Assembly: GCA_017561715.1 (NCBI GenBank)
Contig: JAFZBN010000005.1
Location: forward strand, 1 to 64,000
DNA from: Clostridiales bacterium
GTDB lineage: Bacteria > Bacillota > Clostridia > Saccharofermentanales > Saccharofermentanaceae
Direction of reading: 5' to 3'
DNA length: 64,000 nucleotides
Part shown: in pieces, positions 33,899-42,935 of the stretch
How positions within the stretch are numbered: the stretch's first letter is position 1
Layout: each line of letters opens with the position of its first letter
The notes under the pieces: model-generated
What the model saw: only the letters and a program-made list of their open reading frames with translations
The model's database searches: none
Told to the model about the DNA's origin: nothing
Translations under genes and position numbers: made by a program

Positions 33899-34464
33899 GA
33901 ACGGCCTCCGCCACGATTTCTGCCGCCCGGGATCGGTTTTCCGGAAAGGATATCCTCGACGGCCTTTGCTCCTTCTTCGAATGCCTTATACATCGTCTCC
34001 TGCTCCTCCTTCGGGATGGTTGAGAGAACGAAGTCTGCGAGGTCCCATTTCTCCGGGACCGGTCCGCAGCCGATACGAACACGAGGGAAATCCTGCGACT
34101 CCACGCAGTAGATAACGGACTTCATGCCGTTATGCGTGCCGGCAGAACCGCTGGATCTGACTCGGATCTTTCCTCTTTGGATATCGATATCGTCATAGAT
34201 GACGATCAGGTGGTCAAGCGGGATCTTGAAGAACTTCATGACCTCGATGACGCTCTGGCCGGAAAGGTTCATGAAGGTATGCGGACGCAGAAGGATACAA
34301 TCCTCACCCTGGATCGTTCCTCTTCCGTATTCGCCTTTCCACTTGAGTCTGTCTACCTTGATATTGTTCTTCTGCGCAAGGACTTCCAGCGTCATAAAGC
34401 CGCAGTTATGGAAGGTGGATGTATATTCTTTTCCCGGATTTCCCAGGCCTACGATCAGCCACAT
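33895..34464 (-). CDS. pth: Peptidyl-tRNA hydrolase
   Basis: 189 residues, normal length. It releases tRNA from peptidyl-tRNAs that drop off the ribosome. Landmarks are LIVGLGNPGKEY, the catalytic His in TFHNCGF, PHTFMNLSGQSV and YDDIDIQRGKIRVRSSGSAGTHNG (written here in part), with DFVLSTI near the end. The frame is open well upstream through the glmU gene, but AGGGG 5 nt before this ATG and the family length decide the start. An ATG 19 codons upstream lacks a good ribosome site. Overlaps mfd by four bases, as expected for the conserved pth-mfd order. Confidence 0.95.
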   Translation of the reverse strand: MWLIVGLGNPGKEYTSTFHNCGFMTLEVLAQKNNIKVDRLKWKGEYGRGTIQGEDCILLRPHTFMNLSGQSVIEVMKFFKIPLDHLIVIYDDIDIQRGKIRVRSSGSAGTHNGMKSVIYCVESQDFPRVRIGCGPVPEKWDLADFVLSTIPKEEQETMYKAFEEGAKAVEDILSGKPIPGGRNRGGGRS

Positions 34465-34525
34465 ATTATCCCCTATAGCCGTCCAGTCGTTTTCCGCTTT
34501 TTGTTTCTTTCGGAACCACATCGGA

Positions 34526-35938
34526 TCACATTCCGCTGGTACGCTTCTTATCCGGCTGGATAACAGTCGAAGCACGGGAACGGTTCTTCTTGGCGACCCA
34601 GTTCTCCTTGACGACCTGCTGGGATCTCGCGATCGCAAGACCGAGCTCCGGAACATCTTCCGTGATGGTGGAACCCGCGGCGATGTAGGAGTTCTCTTCG
34701 AGAGTAACCGGAGAGATCAGGTTGCTGTTACCGCCGATAAATACGTTATCGCCGATGACACACCAGGTCTTATCCATACCATCGTAGTTACAGGTTACCG
34801 TACCGCAGCCGAAGTTAACGTTCTTGCCGACCTTCGCATCACCGACATAGGTCAGGTGGCGGGCACGGGAATAATCTCCGATGGTCGCGTTCTTGACTTC
34901 AACGTACGCGCCGATGGTGACATTGTCATTCAGGACCGTATCCGGACGCAGGTGAGAGTAAGGTCCGATACGGCAGTTCTTGCCGACCGTACAATCCGAA
35001 GCAATCGAGTTGTCGATCGTAGATCCGTCGCCTACGATAACGTTGTCCAGACGGGAGTTCTCACCGATCTCACATTCATCACCGATGACGGTATTTCCGA
35101 GAAGAACGGTACCCGGAAGAATGATCGTATCCTTGCCGATCTTAACCGTATCCGCGATCCATGTCGTCTCGGTATCGACGATCTGCACGCCCTGCTGCAT
35201 GAGCTTGAGGCATGTTCTTCTGTTGAGCATCTTGCCGACTTCCTGAAGCTGGACACGATCGTTAACACCACGTGTCTCATCGAAGTCCGCCACATACGCG
35301 CCGACCTTATGGCCGTCACGGATCAGGATCTCGATGGTATCTGTCAGGTAGTATTCCTTCTGCGCGTTCTTCGCGTCGATCCTTCCGAGCGCGGACAGAA
35401 GAAGCGGAGTCTTGAAGCAGTAGATCGAAGAGTTGATCTCATTGACCTTCAGTTCCTCTTCCGTGCAGTCGCGGTGCTCAACGATCTTTACGACGTTGCC
35501 TTCCTTATTTCTGATGACACGTCCGTATCCCTTCGGATCCGGAGCAAGACCTGTGATGATGACAGCGCCGTAATCGCCCTGCTCGAACATCTCCAGTGCT
35601 TTTGCGATCGTATCGGAAGTAATGAGCGGAGCATCGCCCGGAAGGACGATCGTGCATCCGTTTCTTCCCTCGAGGAAAGGAGCCGCCTGCATAACGGCAT
35701 GTCCGGTACCAAGCTGCTGCTCCTGGAATACAAAAGCAACATCCTCACCGAGTACTTCTCTTACCTCTTCCTGTCTGTGACCTACGATATATACCTGCTC
35801 GGTAGCACCTACTCCGGTAAGTGCGTCCGCAACCCAGCGGACCAGCGGTTTACCGGCTGCCAACTGTACGACCTTCGAATGATTGGAATGCATACGCTTC
35901 CCTTCTCCGGCTGCCATGACAACTGCACAAAGCTCCAT
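34526..35938 (-). CDS. glmU: Bifunctional GlcNAc-1-P uridyltransferase / GlcN-1-P acetyltransferase
   Basis: 470 residues. The N-terminal nucleotidyltransferase has VVMAAGEGKRMHS with the conserved Gly-rich loop and the Lys that follows, and GDAPLIT; the C-terminal half is a left-handed beta helix of hexapeptide repeats (IGKDTIILPGTVLLGNTVIG and similar), with the acetyl-CoA site near CGTVTCNYDG. It makes UDP-GlcNAc for peptidoglycan and wall polymers. AAAGGAGA lies 8 nt before the ATG. First gene of glmU-pth-mfd-lipase. Its promoter region shares an unusually long block with the promoter of the ltaS-like gene. Confidence 0.97.
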   Translation of the reverse strand: MELCAVVMAAGEGKRMHSNHSKVVQLAAGKPLVRWVADALTGVGATEQVYIVGHRQEEVREVLGEDVAFVFQEQQLGTGHAVMQAAPFLEGRNGCTIVLPGDAPLITSDTIAKALEMFEQGDYGAVIITGLAPDPKGYGRVIRNKEGNVVKIVEHRDCTEEELKVNEINSSIYCFKTPLLLSALGRIDAKNAQKEYYLTDTIEILIRDGHKVGAYVADFDETRGVNDRVQLQEVGKMLNRRTCLKLMQQGVQIVDTETTWIADTVKIGKDTIILPGTVLLGNTVIGDECEIGENSRLDNVIVGDGSTIDNSIASDCTVGKNCRIGPYSHLRPDTVLNDNVTIGAYVEVKNATIGDYSRARHLTYVGDAKVGKNVNFGCGTVTCNYDGMDKTWCVIGDNVFIGGNSNLISPVTLEENSYIAAGSTITEDVPELGLAIARSQQVVKENWVAKKNRSRASTVIQPDKKRTSGM

Positions 35939-36040
35939 ATTTTGAATCTCCTTTAGAATGTTCTAGTATCGTCCACGCGCACAAAAAGCCCAATGATCTG
36001 CCCTATCATCGATCATCGGTCGAACGCGTTTATCTTTTCT

Positions 36041-36063
36041 CTACCTATTATAATGGTTTTTCA
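36041..36063 (-). promoter_or_regulatory. Putative glmU promoter with block shared with the ltaS-like gene
   Basis: Reverse-strand TGAAAAACC then TTATAATAGGTAG. TATAAT (complement of 36047-36052) is the -10; the -35 region is poor. The same block occurs at 58822-58846 upstream of the ltaS-like gene. Confidence 0.5.
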
Positions 36064-36187
36064 CTCTTCCCGCCACAGTTTCTTTATACTGGAAAACTAC
36101 TTTTTGCACACTTTTTCCGTTCCATTTTGCGGTTTATCCGTCGATAAGCCCGATTTGTCTTTGTCAATAGATTTTTATGTCATTTTC

Positions 36188-36196
36188 TGATAAGAT
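36188..36196 (+). promoter_or_regulatory. Extended -10 of the sugar nucleotidyltransferase gene
   Basis: TGA followed by TAAGAT, 86 bp before the start codon; no clear -35. Confidence 0.3.
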
Positions 36197-36282
36197 AGTG
36201 AAAATGACTTTACTCGCCGCAGGCGTTTTTTCCGGTATGTGTCTTCAATGGAGAAGCGCCTGGGTTCACGAAAGGAACTCAA

Positions 36283-37050
36283 ATGATCGCTTTGGTTTTA
36301 GCTGCCGGATATGCCACGAGACTTTATCCGCTGACGATAAATACACCGAAACCGCTGCTTCCTGTCGGTCCGAAGACGATGATCGACTACATCGTTGATG
36401 AGATCGAGACGATCTCCGATGTCCACAAGATCGTTGTCGTTACCAACCATCGCTTTGCCGGTCACTTCGACGAATGGGCGGAAAAGCGCCTTGCCGAAGA
36501 CGCGGAAAAAGGGATCGATCTTCCGATCGAGATCATTGACGACGGCACTACTGATGATTCCAATAAACTCGGCGCCATCGGCGACATCCAGTTTGTCATC
36601 GATAAGCTTTCGATCGACGAGGATCTCATGATCATCGCCGGCGATAATCTTTTCACATATAAGCTTTCCGACATGTATGATTTCTTCAAGACAAACGGAA
36701 AAGATACGCTCGTCGCGATCCATGTCGAACCCGTCGAGCAGTTGAGAAAGCTCGCTGTCGCGATCCTTGATGATGACTGCAAGGTCCTTTCCCTGGCCGA
36801 AAAGCCGAAGGAACCGAAGTCCCATACCGCGATCTATGCGACATACATGTATCTTCGTGAGACTCTTCCGATGATCCGCCGTTATCTCGACGAAGGCAAT
36901 ACGCCGGATGCGCCCGGCAACTTCCCTTCCTGGCTTTACACAAGGAAAGATGTTCTTGCCTATCGCGCACCCGGCGTATGTATCGACATCGGCACGCCCG
37001 AAAACTATAAGGACGTGTGTGACAACTACGAAGAGATCTTAGGCTTATGA
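36283..37050 (+). CDS. Sugar-phosphate nucleotidyltransferase
   Basis: 255 residues. The signature LAAGYATRLYPLTINTPKPL at the N-terminus is the nucleotide-binding loop of RmlA-like pyrophosphorylases; IIAGDNLF supplies the metal-binding Asp, and LAEKPKEPKSHTAIYATYMY the product-binding Lys/Glu region. It joins a sugar-1-phosphate (or a related phosphate such as phosphocholine) to an NTP. The length fits the single-domain class without a beta-helix domain. AAAGGAA lies 5 nt before the ATG. It stands alone, converging on ribU with a 6 bp overlap of the stop regions. Sugar and nucleotide cannot be fixed from sequence. Confidence 0.88.
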   Translation: MIALVLAAGYATRLYPLTINTPKPLLPVGPKTMIDYIVDEIETISDVHKIVVVTNHRFAGHFDEWAEKRLAEDAEKGIDLPIEIIDDGTTDDSNKLGAIGDIQFVIDKLSIDEDLMIIAGDNLFTYKLSDMYDFFKTNGKDTLVAIHVEPVEQLRKLAVAILDDDCKVLSLAEKPKEPKSHTAIYATYMYLRETLPMIRRYLDEGNTPDAPGNFPSWLYTRKDVLAYRAPGVCIDIGTPENYKDVCDNYEEILGL

Positions 37051-37725
37051 GGCCTTCTCTTCGGCAGTTCCTTTTCCCGTCTCAAGCTTGTCCTCTTTAA
37101 AGAAGCGGCTGAGAGGGATATAAACAAGAAGTGTCACGAGAGAGATCGAAAGTCCCTTGAAAATGTTGAACGGAACGAATGTCATCAGGATCACGTCCAG
37201 CTTGGAGTTGATCTTGACGAATGTGTTCGCTTCGTCGCACATACTGATGATCGCAGGAAGCGGGAATCCCATTACCTTCTCATAAAGAGGCAGGCAGAAG
37301 AAGTAGTTGACGATGCTTGTCGCAAGCGTAAGCGCAACTGTTCCCGAGATGAGCGAGTAGATGATCGCTTCACTTCTCTTGCTTCTGAGAGCACGGAATA
37401 CCATGGCTCCTGTGATAACAAAAACGCTTCCGGAAATAAAGTTCGCTACCTCACCGATATACTGTGTGTTCGTAAACGGCATGTGCAGGAGGTTCTTAAG
37501 GAACTCTACGATCACGCCCGCGACCGGACCACAGACGAAGCCGGCGAAAAGCGCCGGAATGTCGGAAAAGTCGTACTTAAGAAAACCCGGCATAAGAGGA
37601 AGCGGAATCTCGAGCATCATGAGCACTTCCGCCAAAGCCGTCATTACACCCGTAAGCGCGACCCGGTAGATCATTTTCTTTCTGGTTTGGTTTTGTTCTT
37701 TGAGATTTGATGTTACTTCTGACAT
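37045..37725 (-). CDS. ribU: Riboflavin ECF transporter substrate-binding subunit
   Basis: 226 residues with about six membrane helices, the S-component of an energy-coupling-factor transporter. KYDFSDIPALFAGFVCGPVA followed by GVIVEFLKNLLH is the characteristic RibU/ECF-S region. Specificity for riboflavin (or FMN precursors) is supported strongly by the FMN riboswitch directly upstream. AAGGAG lies 8 nt before the ATG. The ATPase/T-component module is not in the window, so this S-component is probably served by a shared ECF module encoded elsewhere. The charged C-terminal tail is cytosolic. Confidence 0.95.
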   Translation of the reverse strand: MSEVTSNLKEQNQTRKKMIYRVALTGVMTALAEVLMMLEIPLPLMPGFLKYDFSDIPALFAGFVCGPVAGVIVEFLKNLLHMPFTNTQYIGEVANFISGSVFVITGAMVFRALRSKRSEAIIYSLISGTVALTLATSIVNYFFCLPLYEKVMGFPLPAIISMCDEANTFVKINSKLDVILMTFVPFNIFKGLSISLVTLLVYIPLSRFFKEDKLETGKGTAEEKAS

Positions 37726-37736
37726 TTATATCACTC

Positions 37737-37858
37737 CTTCCATCCGGACTATACCGTCGGCACCGGATTCGCACCGGTTCTGCTCTTCGCTCGCGGGCTC
37801 GTATCTTCTCGTGATACATCACCGCCGGTGGGGAATCACACCCCGCCCTGAAGTTACG
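37737..37858 (-). ncRNA. FMN riboswitch (RFN element)
   Basis: On the reverse strand the conserved blocks of the RFN element appear in order: TTCAGGGCGGGGTG, CCCACCGGCGGT, AGCCCGCGAGC, ACCGGTGCGAATCCGGTGCC, GACGGTATAGTCCGGATG. It lies between a strong promoter and the ribU start codon. The closing helix reaches to within about 4 nt of the AAGGAG site and no U-run follows, so FMN probably shuts off translation initiation of ribU rather than transcription. Confidence 0.96.
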
Positions 37859-37863
37859 ACAGG

Positions 37864-37892
37864 ATTATAAGACTTCACCTATACCTCGTCAA
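37864..37892 (-). promoter_or_regulatory. Promoter of the riboswitch-ribU transcript
   Basis: Reverse-strand TTGACG (37887-37892), 17 bp spacer, perfect TATAAT (37864-37869). Confidence 0.88.
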
Positions 37893-37977
37893 GAGGTAAT
37901 CAAAGTGAAACACCATCGTTGCAATTTCTGCGATATACTAGAGCATGAGAAAAACTCTTAGGATGGGGTCTTAGGGA

Positions 37978-38889
37978 ATGAAACGAAATGTCATGCCGGT
38001 AATCCTGGCAATTGCTATTGTTGGTACATCCATATTCTGTTGCGCGTGCGACAACAAAAAGACGATCGGAACGACCGGTGCCGTTACCTGGACCGCGCCT
38101 TCTTCGACCGCGGGAACCGACCAGGCAGCGCCTTCCGAAACGACATCTTCTGAAACTCCTACGCCGACGCCTTCTCCGGCACCGACGGAAACACCGACCC
38201 CCACTCCTTCCCCGACACCTGTTCCGGAATATGTGGAACCGATCATCGAAGGCGGTCCCGTCTGGTACAGCGGTTATGTGGATCCGAGATCCGTCAGGGC
38301 GGAAGTCGTCTCCAATCCGGAAGACATCGCCGTTCTCGTCAATAAGTACTATACGACCACATCGGAGTATGTGCCCGAATTGGTATGGGCGAAATATTCC
38401 GCCTCCCAGCAGCTTCGTCCGGAAGCCGCTACCGCCTGGGAACAGATGCATGACGCGTGTCTGGCCGATATCGGCGAAGACCTGTATCTGATCTCCGGCT
38501 ACAGATCCTGGGCCACGCAGACCGCAAGCTTCAATAACGCGATCCCGAGACGTGGTCTGGATAAGGCCGTCTGCAAAAACGCATACCCCGGAAGATCCGA
38601 GCATCCTCTCGGGCTGGCACTGGATATCAATATCAAGAGCGACCCGGAGATCCGCGACAATTTCGTCTATACCAAAGCCGGTGAATGGGTCCTCGAGCAC
38701 GGTCACGAATACGGCTTCATCTGGCGTTATCCGAAGGACTACGGCCACATCACGGGCTACGGCGTAGAAGGCTGGCACTTCCGTTATGTAGGTGTCGATG
38801 TCGCGACCGAAATGTACGAAAATAACATCATGACGCTGGAAGAATACTACGGAAAACCGCAGATCCTTCCGGACGATTATAACGAGTAA
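37978..38889 (+). CDS. VanY-family D,D-carboxypeptidase lipoprotein
   Basis: 303 residues. The signal segment ends in FCCAC (lipobox), followed by a Thr/Pro/Ser-rich linker (about 30-85) and a peptidase M15B domain. The zinc-site motifs SEHPLGLALDI (SxHxxGxAxD) and EGWHFRYVG (the third ligand His with its Trp and Arg) are intact, and ISGYRSWATQ precedes them. It would remove the terminal D-Ala from peptidoglycan stem peptides outside the membrane. GGATGGGG lies 9 nt before the ATG. The MBL-fold gene follows after 12 bp. No vancomycin-resistance genes are nearby, so wall remodelling is more likely than resistance. Confidence 0.92.
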   Translation: MKRNVMPVILAIAIVGTSIFCCACDNKKTIGTTGAVTWTAPSSTAGTDQAAPSETTSSETPTPTPSPAPTETPTPTPSPTPVPEYVEPIIEGGPVWYSGYVDPRSVRAEVVSNPEDIAVLVNKYYTTTSEYVPELVWAKYSASQQLRPEAATAWEQMHDACLADIGEDLYLISGYRSWATQTASFNNAIPRRGLDKAVCKNAYPGRSEHPLGLALDINIKSDPEIRDNFVYTKAGEWVLEHGHEYGFIWRYPKDYGHITGYGVEGWHFRYVGVDVATEMYENNIMTLEEYYGKPQILPDDYNE

Positions 38890-38901
38890 GGAAAAGGACC
38901 T

Positions 38902-39588
38902 ATGCTGATCAGCCACGAGGGAGATTATCAGTTCTTCAACATCGGCGGAAAGACATATTCATGCTATTGCGTCACATATAAGGACAAGGCCGTTATGGTC
39001 GACTGCGGCCCTCTTGCCGAGCGCGAGACGATCGAAAAGAACATGCAGAAGGATTTTCTTTTCGATGTGGACGCGATCTTCTTAACCCACGCACATGCAG
39101 ATACCGCCGGCAACGCCGAGTACTTTTCCATGCTCTTTAACTGCCCCGTCTACTGCATGAAGGAATCCATGGAATCCTTGAAAAAAGGTTCTTACCCGCG
39201 TCCCTCAAAGAACCATCCCTATATCAAAAAAGCAGGTCCCGCAGGAAATATCGTTCCGAAGCTTCCGGCATTCATGCCGTTCGAGCCGTGCAGAAATCTC
39301 GAAGTGCTCACCAAAACGGTCGCGGAAGAGTTTCTCGGAAAAGATGTCATGCTCCTGATGACGCCGGGCCACTCCGAAGATTCCATTTCCCTGAAGATCG
39401 GTAATATCGCTTTGATCGGTGATGCCGCTCAGTTCAATAAGCGTGTCCTCGCTCCGATCTTCGTGGATAACGAAGCGCAGCTCGGAAGGACCTGGCAGAC
39501 GCTGAGCGGGCTTTCCTGCAAGCAGTACTTAAGCGCGCACGGCAGAGCTTTTTCCGCAGAAGAATGGCTTGATTCCAAGGAAAAATAA
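38902..39588 (+). CDS. MBL-fold metallohydrolase with altered HxHxDH motif
   Basis: 228 residues of the metallo-beta-lactamase fold. The core motif reads LTHAHADTAGN: the His-x-His and Asp are kept, but the final His of HxHxDH is Thr, so one metal site should be weakened. Downstream ligands look intact: TPGHSEDSI, LIGDAAQFNK and LSAHGRAF. The enzyme may work with one metal. It probably shares a transcript with the VanY-like lipoprotein 12 bp upstream and has AAGGAAAAGG before its ATG. There is no signal peptide, so it is cytosolic. The substrate is unknown; glyoxalase-II-like or lactonase activity are options. Confidence 0.83.
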   Translation: MLISHEGDYQFFNIGGKTYSCYCVTYKDKAVMVDCGPLAERETIEKNMQKDFLFDVDAIFLTHAHADTAGNAEYFSMLFNCPVYCMKESMESLKKGSYPRPSKNHPYIKKAGPAGNIVPKLPAFMPFEPCRNLEVLTKTVAEEFLGKDVMLLMTPGHSEDSISLKIGNIALIGDAAQFNKRVLAPIFVDNEAQLGRTWQTLSGLSCKQYLSAHGRAFSAEEWLDSKEK

Positions 39589-39622
39589 GCGATTTCGAAC
39601 AGCTCTTTTCAATCAGGAATGA

Positions 39623-42253
39623 TCAATAGTATTCTTTTCGGATGCCCTCGACGACATCGTCTGTCATGGTCGTGGAAAGGCCGATGGCTGTCGTTGATGT
39701 GACGACCAGAAGATGGACGAGGATCACGATGGCAAAATACGGAAGGTTGATATATCCCGTGAGGTTTCTTCCCGTCGAGACAGCGATAATTCCAAGGGAC
39801 GCATACAGGATCAGAAGCAGCGTCGCGATGCTCTCGAAGAAGTAGATGATACTCTCGAAAATGACCATCCGGAAAAGAGTTTTTCTGGACATGCCGACGG
39901 CCGTAAGAAGAATGTATTCCTTTCTTCTGAAAACGATGTTGCTGATTACGGTCATGACGACGTTCAAAAAACACATGAAACTCAGCATCGCGACATATCC
40001 GTACATAATGATGCGGACGAGCGAATTGACGGCGCGGGCCGCGCGCGAATTGATGCCCATGTCGACGAGATGATCCGTCAGATAGAGATTGTTCTGCAGG
40101 ATCTCCTTCATGGTTCCGATCGCGGAGACCGGTTTTTCCGCCATGTACTGGAATACCTCAAGTCCCGGAGTGTCTTTCAGACGATAGTAATCGAGACGGG
40201 AAAGCGGGACATAGATCACCGGAACCGAATCTCGGATCAAGGTCTCCTTGGAAAGATCGATATCCTGTATCGGAACGAGCGGGACCGAAAGAGAATCTAA
40301 TTCCCCATAGCGGATATGCAGAACCATACTTTCCGGCAGCGAAGAAAAAGCATTTTTTTCTCCCAGGTTAGTTCCTTCCTCATCGTAATACAAGTACGAG
40401 CCGTTAATGAGGCATACCTGTGATCCGTAGGAAAGGGACGGGTCCGGATCGATGCCGTTCCTGTTGCAGATATCGCGCCAGGAAGCGTCATCGATGAACA
40501 CCATATTCACTTCAAGAAAATCATTCGTTCCATCGGATTTCGGTTGAAGCAGCGCCCGATCTGTTTCGGAAGAAGCGTACCCTTTCGGAATCTCGACCCA
40601 CTGTTCAAATATCTCATACTCCAGTCGTCCGGAAGTGACGGTATCCACTCCCTGAAGTTCGTAGAATATGGCCTCGTCTTCATTGGTCAGCCCCTTGTCA
40701 CCTGTATAATTCATATAGCTGATGACGTTGTCGGATCCTTCCTCTTCCGCCTGGAAATTCCTCGTGACGGATGTAACGAGCATATTCGCGAACAAGATCA
40801 TGAAGCAGCTGGCCATGATCGAAATGACCGTAGCGAGATATCTTTTTCTGTATCTCTGATAATTCTTAAGGGAAAGCGCTCCGGTAAATCCCAGAAGTCT
40901 TGCCGTGATCGCGTGCGTTCTCTTTCTTTCGCGTCCCCGGCCGTAATTGTCTTTGACGCGGACCGCTTCGATCGGAAGGACTCTGGAGACCTGAAGGACC
41001 GGAAGGAAGATCGCGACGAAGATCGTAAGAAGCGACATCAAAGCAGTGCCGATCGTATTCTGATATCCGACTCGGAAAGTAAGGTCGATGCTCTTTACGA
41101 TGAAGTAGTTTCCGGCATCGCTTCCGAGGTCACTTAAGGCGTGAAGCAGAAGATAACTGCTTCCCTGGCCGAGAAGAATACCGATCGGAATGCCGATGAT
41201 CGAATACAGGAACGCTTCCGTAAACATCAGTTCCCGAACCTGTCTTCTCGTGGCACCTACGGATTTCAAAAGTCCGATCGCGCGAAGTCTCTCCGCTGAG
41301 GAAGACGAGAAGGAATTATAGATGAGCATGATGGCAAGAAGCGCGATCATGCTGATGGTCGCGCCCGATACGATACCGATGATAAGATGCACACGGCTGT
41401 CATCCGCGGAGTTTTCCATTCGGATGTAGTCCTTGTTATAAAGGCAGTCGTCTTCGTGCTCAAAATGGTCTTTGGTAAACTCGATATAATCCGCCGGATC
41501 CGAAAGCTGGAAGAACGCGTTTACCGCCGCGCCGCCCATGAGATCGTCCGATGTGGTCAGCACGGTATTGGTGGCAAACTCTTTCCACTTCGCGTACTCC
41601 GGCACGGCAAAATAGCCGACGATCGTGTATTCCTTGCTTCCGATCGCGAAAAGCTCTTCGTTGATCGTTCCGTCCTTGTCGCGGCTCAATCCTTGAAGGT
41701 TCATTGTTTTTTTGCCTTCCGAATAACGCGCGTACATATCCAGACGGATCGTCGATCCTAAAGTGAACTGTTCTCTTCCGTCCGAATACATCTCCAGAGA
41801 GATGATCGCTTCGGAACTGTTTTCCGGAAGTCTTCCGAGAACGACAGGAAGATCACAAAGCTCGGCAAAATTCGGGCTCATCGCTCCGACGAAATACATG
41901 TATTTATACGAGCTCGAGTAATAGGGGATCGTGACACTGCCGGCACCGTTTCTGCTGTTGAATCCCGGATTATAACCGACCTCCTGGATATACGCGGGAC
42001 TGCTGATACGGTCGTCCTTTAAGATCCTCTGATAGTCCATGGACGTCATGGAATAGGCCTGCACATGCCACTTTCCGTAATCGTCGTCAGCGAAGCTCTG
42101 AAGGACATCCACCGCGCACTGATGCGCCGAAGCGACGATACAGAACATCATCGTCGCGATGATGATTCCGATAAGCGTCAGGATCGAACGTCCTTTATTG
42201 GCAAATACCGTACGTTTGGCATACCTGCTGACGATATTGGGAGTGCGGCTCAT
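39623..42253 (-). CDS. ABC transporter permease (FtsX/MacB type, two FtsX modules)
   Basis: 876 residues. A first helix near 22-44 precedes a large external domain (about 50-290), then three helices (about 290-420), a further helix near 465-485, a second external domain and three C-terminal helices (about 740-870). This repeated FtsX layout matches permeases that pair with LolD/SalX-type ATPases and act on antimicrobial peptides, lipids or lipoproteins by mechanotransmission. The start overlaps the ATPase stop in ATGA, and the operon begins with a two-component system, a common arrangement for sensing and resisting envelope-active peptides. The substrate is an inference only. Confidence 0.9.
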   Translation of the reverse strand: MSRTPNIVSRYAKRTVFANKGRSILTLIGIIIATMMFCIVASAHQCAVDVLQSFADDDYGKWHVQAYSMTSMDYQRILKDDRISSPAYIQEVGYNPGFNSRNGAGSVTIPYYSSSYKYMYFVGAMSPNFAELCDLPVVLGRLPENSSEAIISLEMYSDGREQFTLGSTIRLDMYARYSEGKKTMNLQGLSRDKDGTINEELFAIGSKEYTIVGYFAVPEYAKWKEFATNTVLTTSDDLMGGAAVNAFFQLSDPADYIEFTKDHFEHEDDCLYNKDYIRMENSADDSRVHLIIGIVSGATISMIALLAIMLIYNSFSSSSAERLRAIGLLKSVGATRRQVRELMFTEAFLYSIIGIPIGILLGQGSSYLLLHALSDLGSDAGNYFIVKSIDLTFRVGYQNTIGTALMSLLTIFVAIFLPVLQVSRVLPIEAVRVKDNYGRGRERKRTHAITARLLGFTGALSLKNYQRYRKRYLATVISIMASCFMILFANMLVTSVTRNFQAEEEGSDNVISYMNYTGDKGLTNEDEAIFYELQGVDTVTSGRLEYEIFEQWVEIPKGYASSETDRALLQPKSDGTNDFLEVNMVFIDDASWRDICNRNGIDPDPSLSYGSQVCLINGSYLYYDEEGTNLGEKNAFSSLPESMVLHIRYGELDSLSVPLVPIQDIDLSKETLIRDSVPVIYVPLSRLDYYRLKDTPGLEVFQYMAEKPVSAIGTMKEILQNNLYLTDHLVDMGINSRAARAVNSLVRIIMYGYVAMLSFMCFLNVVMTVISNIVFRRKEYILLTAVGMSRKTLFRMVIFESIIYFFESIATLLLILYASLGIIAVSTGRNLTGYINLPYFAIVILVHLLVVTSTTAIGLSTTMTDDVVEGIRKEYY

Positions 42254-42933
42254 TTACGGATCACCTCATCATGCTCGATCCGTCCGTCACGGATCGTAAT
42301 GATGCGTTTGGCCTGAAGCGCGACGTTCTCATCGTGCGTGATGAGCACTGTCGTCTGGTTGTATTTCTGATTGGAATAGCGGAGAAGTTCGACGACTTCC
42401 TGGCTGTTTTTCGAGTCGAGGTTTCCCGTTGGTTCGTCCGCGAGGAGGATCGTCGGCGCATTGATCAGTGCGCGGCCGATCGCGACACGCTGCTGCTGAC
42501 CGCCGGAAAGCTGATTCGGGAAAACGTCTCTTTTTTCGGAAAGTCCCAAAAGCCCCAAAAGCTCATCCAGTCTTTCCTGGTTGACTTTTCTGTGATCCAG
42601 AAGCACCGGCATCGTGATGTTCTCGACGACGGTCAGTACCGGGATAAGGTTAAAAAACTGGTACACAAGTCCGATCTCTCTTCTTCGGAAGATCGAGAGC
42701 TGTTCGTCGTTCTGCTTGAAAATATCTTTTCCGTCCACAAGGACCGTGCCTGATGTCGGACGATCGACACCTCCGAGCATGTGAAGCAGCGTGGATTTCC
42801 CGGAACCGGATGCACCGATGATCGCGACGAATTCGCCCTTTTCTATGCTCAGCGAAACATCGTCCAGCGCGGCAACGACGTTCTCGTCCTTACCATATGT
42901 TTTCGTCAGATGTTCTGCTCTTAAGATCTCCAT
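42250..42933 (-). CDS. ABC transporter ATPase (LolD/SalX/MacB type)
   Basis: 227 residues. Walker A is GASGSGKSTLLHMLGG, the Q-loop is LVYQFFNLIP, the signature is LSGGQQQRVAIGRAL, and Walker B is ILLADEPTGNLDS; the LVYQFFNL and NLDS forms are typical of the MacB/LolD class. GAGGTAAAT precedes the ATG. It starts 2 bp after the sensor kinase stop and overlaps the permease start by four bases, so kinase, ATPase and permease are made together. It drives the FtsX permease encoded next. Confidence 0.95.
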   Translation of the reverse strand: MEILRAEHLTKTYGKDENVVAALDDVSLSIEKGEFVAIIGASGSGKSTLLHMLGGVDRPTSGTVLVDGKDIFKQNDEQLSIFRRREIGLVYQFFNLIPVLTVVENITMPVLLDHRKVNQERLDELLGLLGLSEKRDVFPNQLSGGQQQRVAIGRALINAPTILLADEPTGNLDSKNSQEVVELLRYSNQKYNQTTVLITHDENVALQAKRIITIRDGRIEHDEVIRK

Positions 42934-42935
42934 AT

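Larger units (their letters stand above)
35939..36282. other. Intergenic region between glmU and the nucleotidyltransferase gene
   Basis: A 344 bp divergent region. It holds the glmU ribosome site, the shared promoter block (36041-36063), a forward extended -10 at 36188-36196 and the ribosome site of the forward gene. No credible gene or RNA was seen; short open frames here lack ribosome sites. Confidence 0.6.

Noticed and set aside
34199..35956. 585-codon forward open frame opposite glmU
   Set aside because: Shadow of glmU, which is complete and has a full ribosome site on the other strand.
36177..36398. 73-codon open frame overlapping the start of the nucleotidyltransferase gene
   Set aside because: No ribosome site, and it overlaps a well-supported start in another frame.
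37900..38916. 338-codon reverse open frame opposite the VanY-like gene
   Set aside because: Contains an Arg/Gly repeat created by the antisense of the Thr/Pro linker; no real domain.
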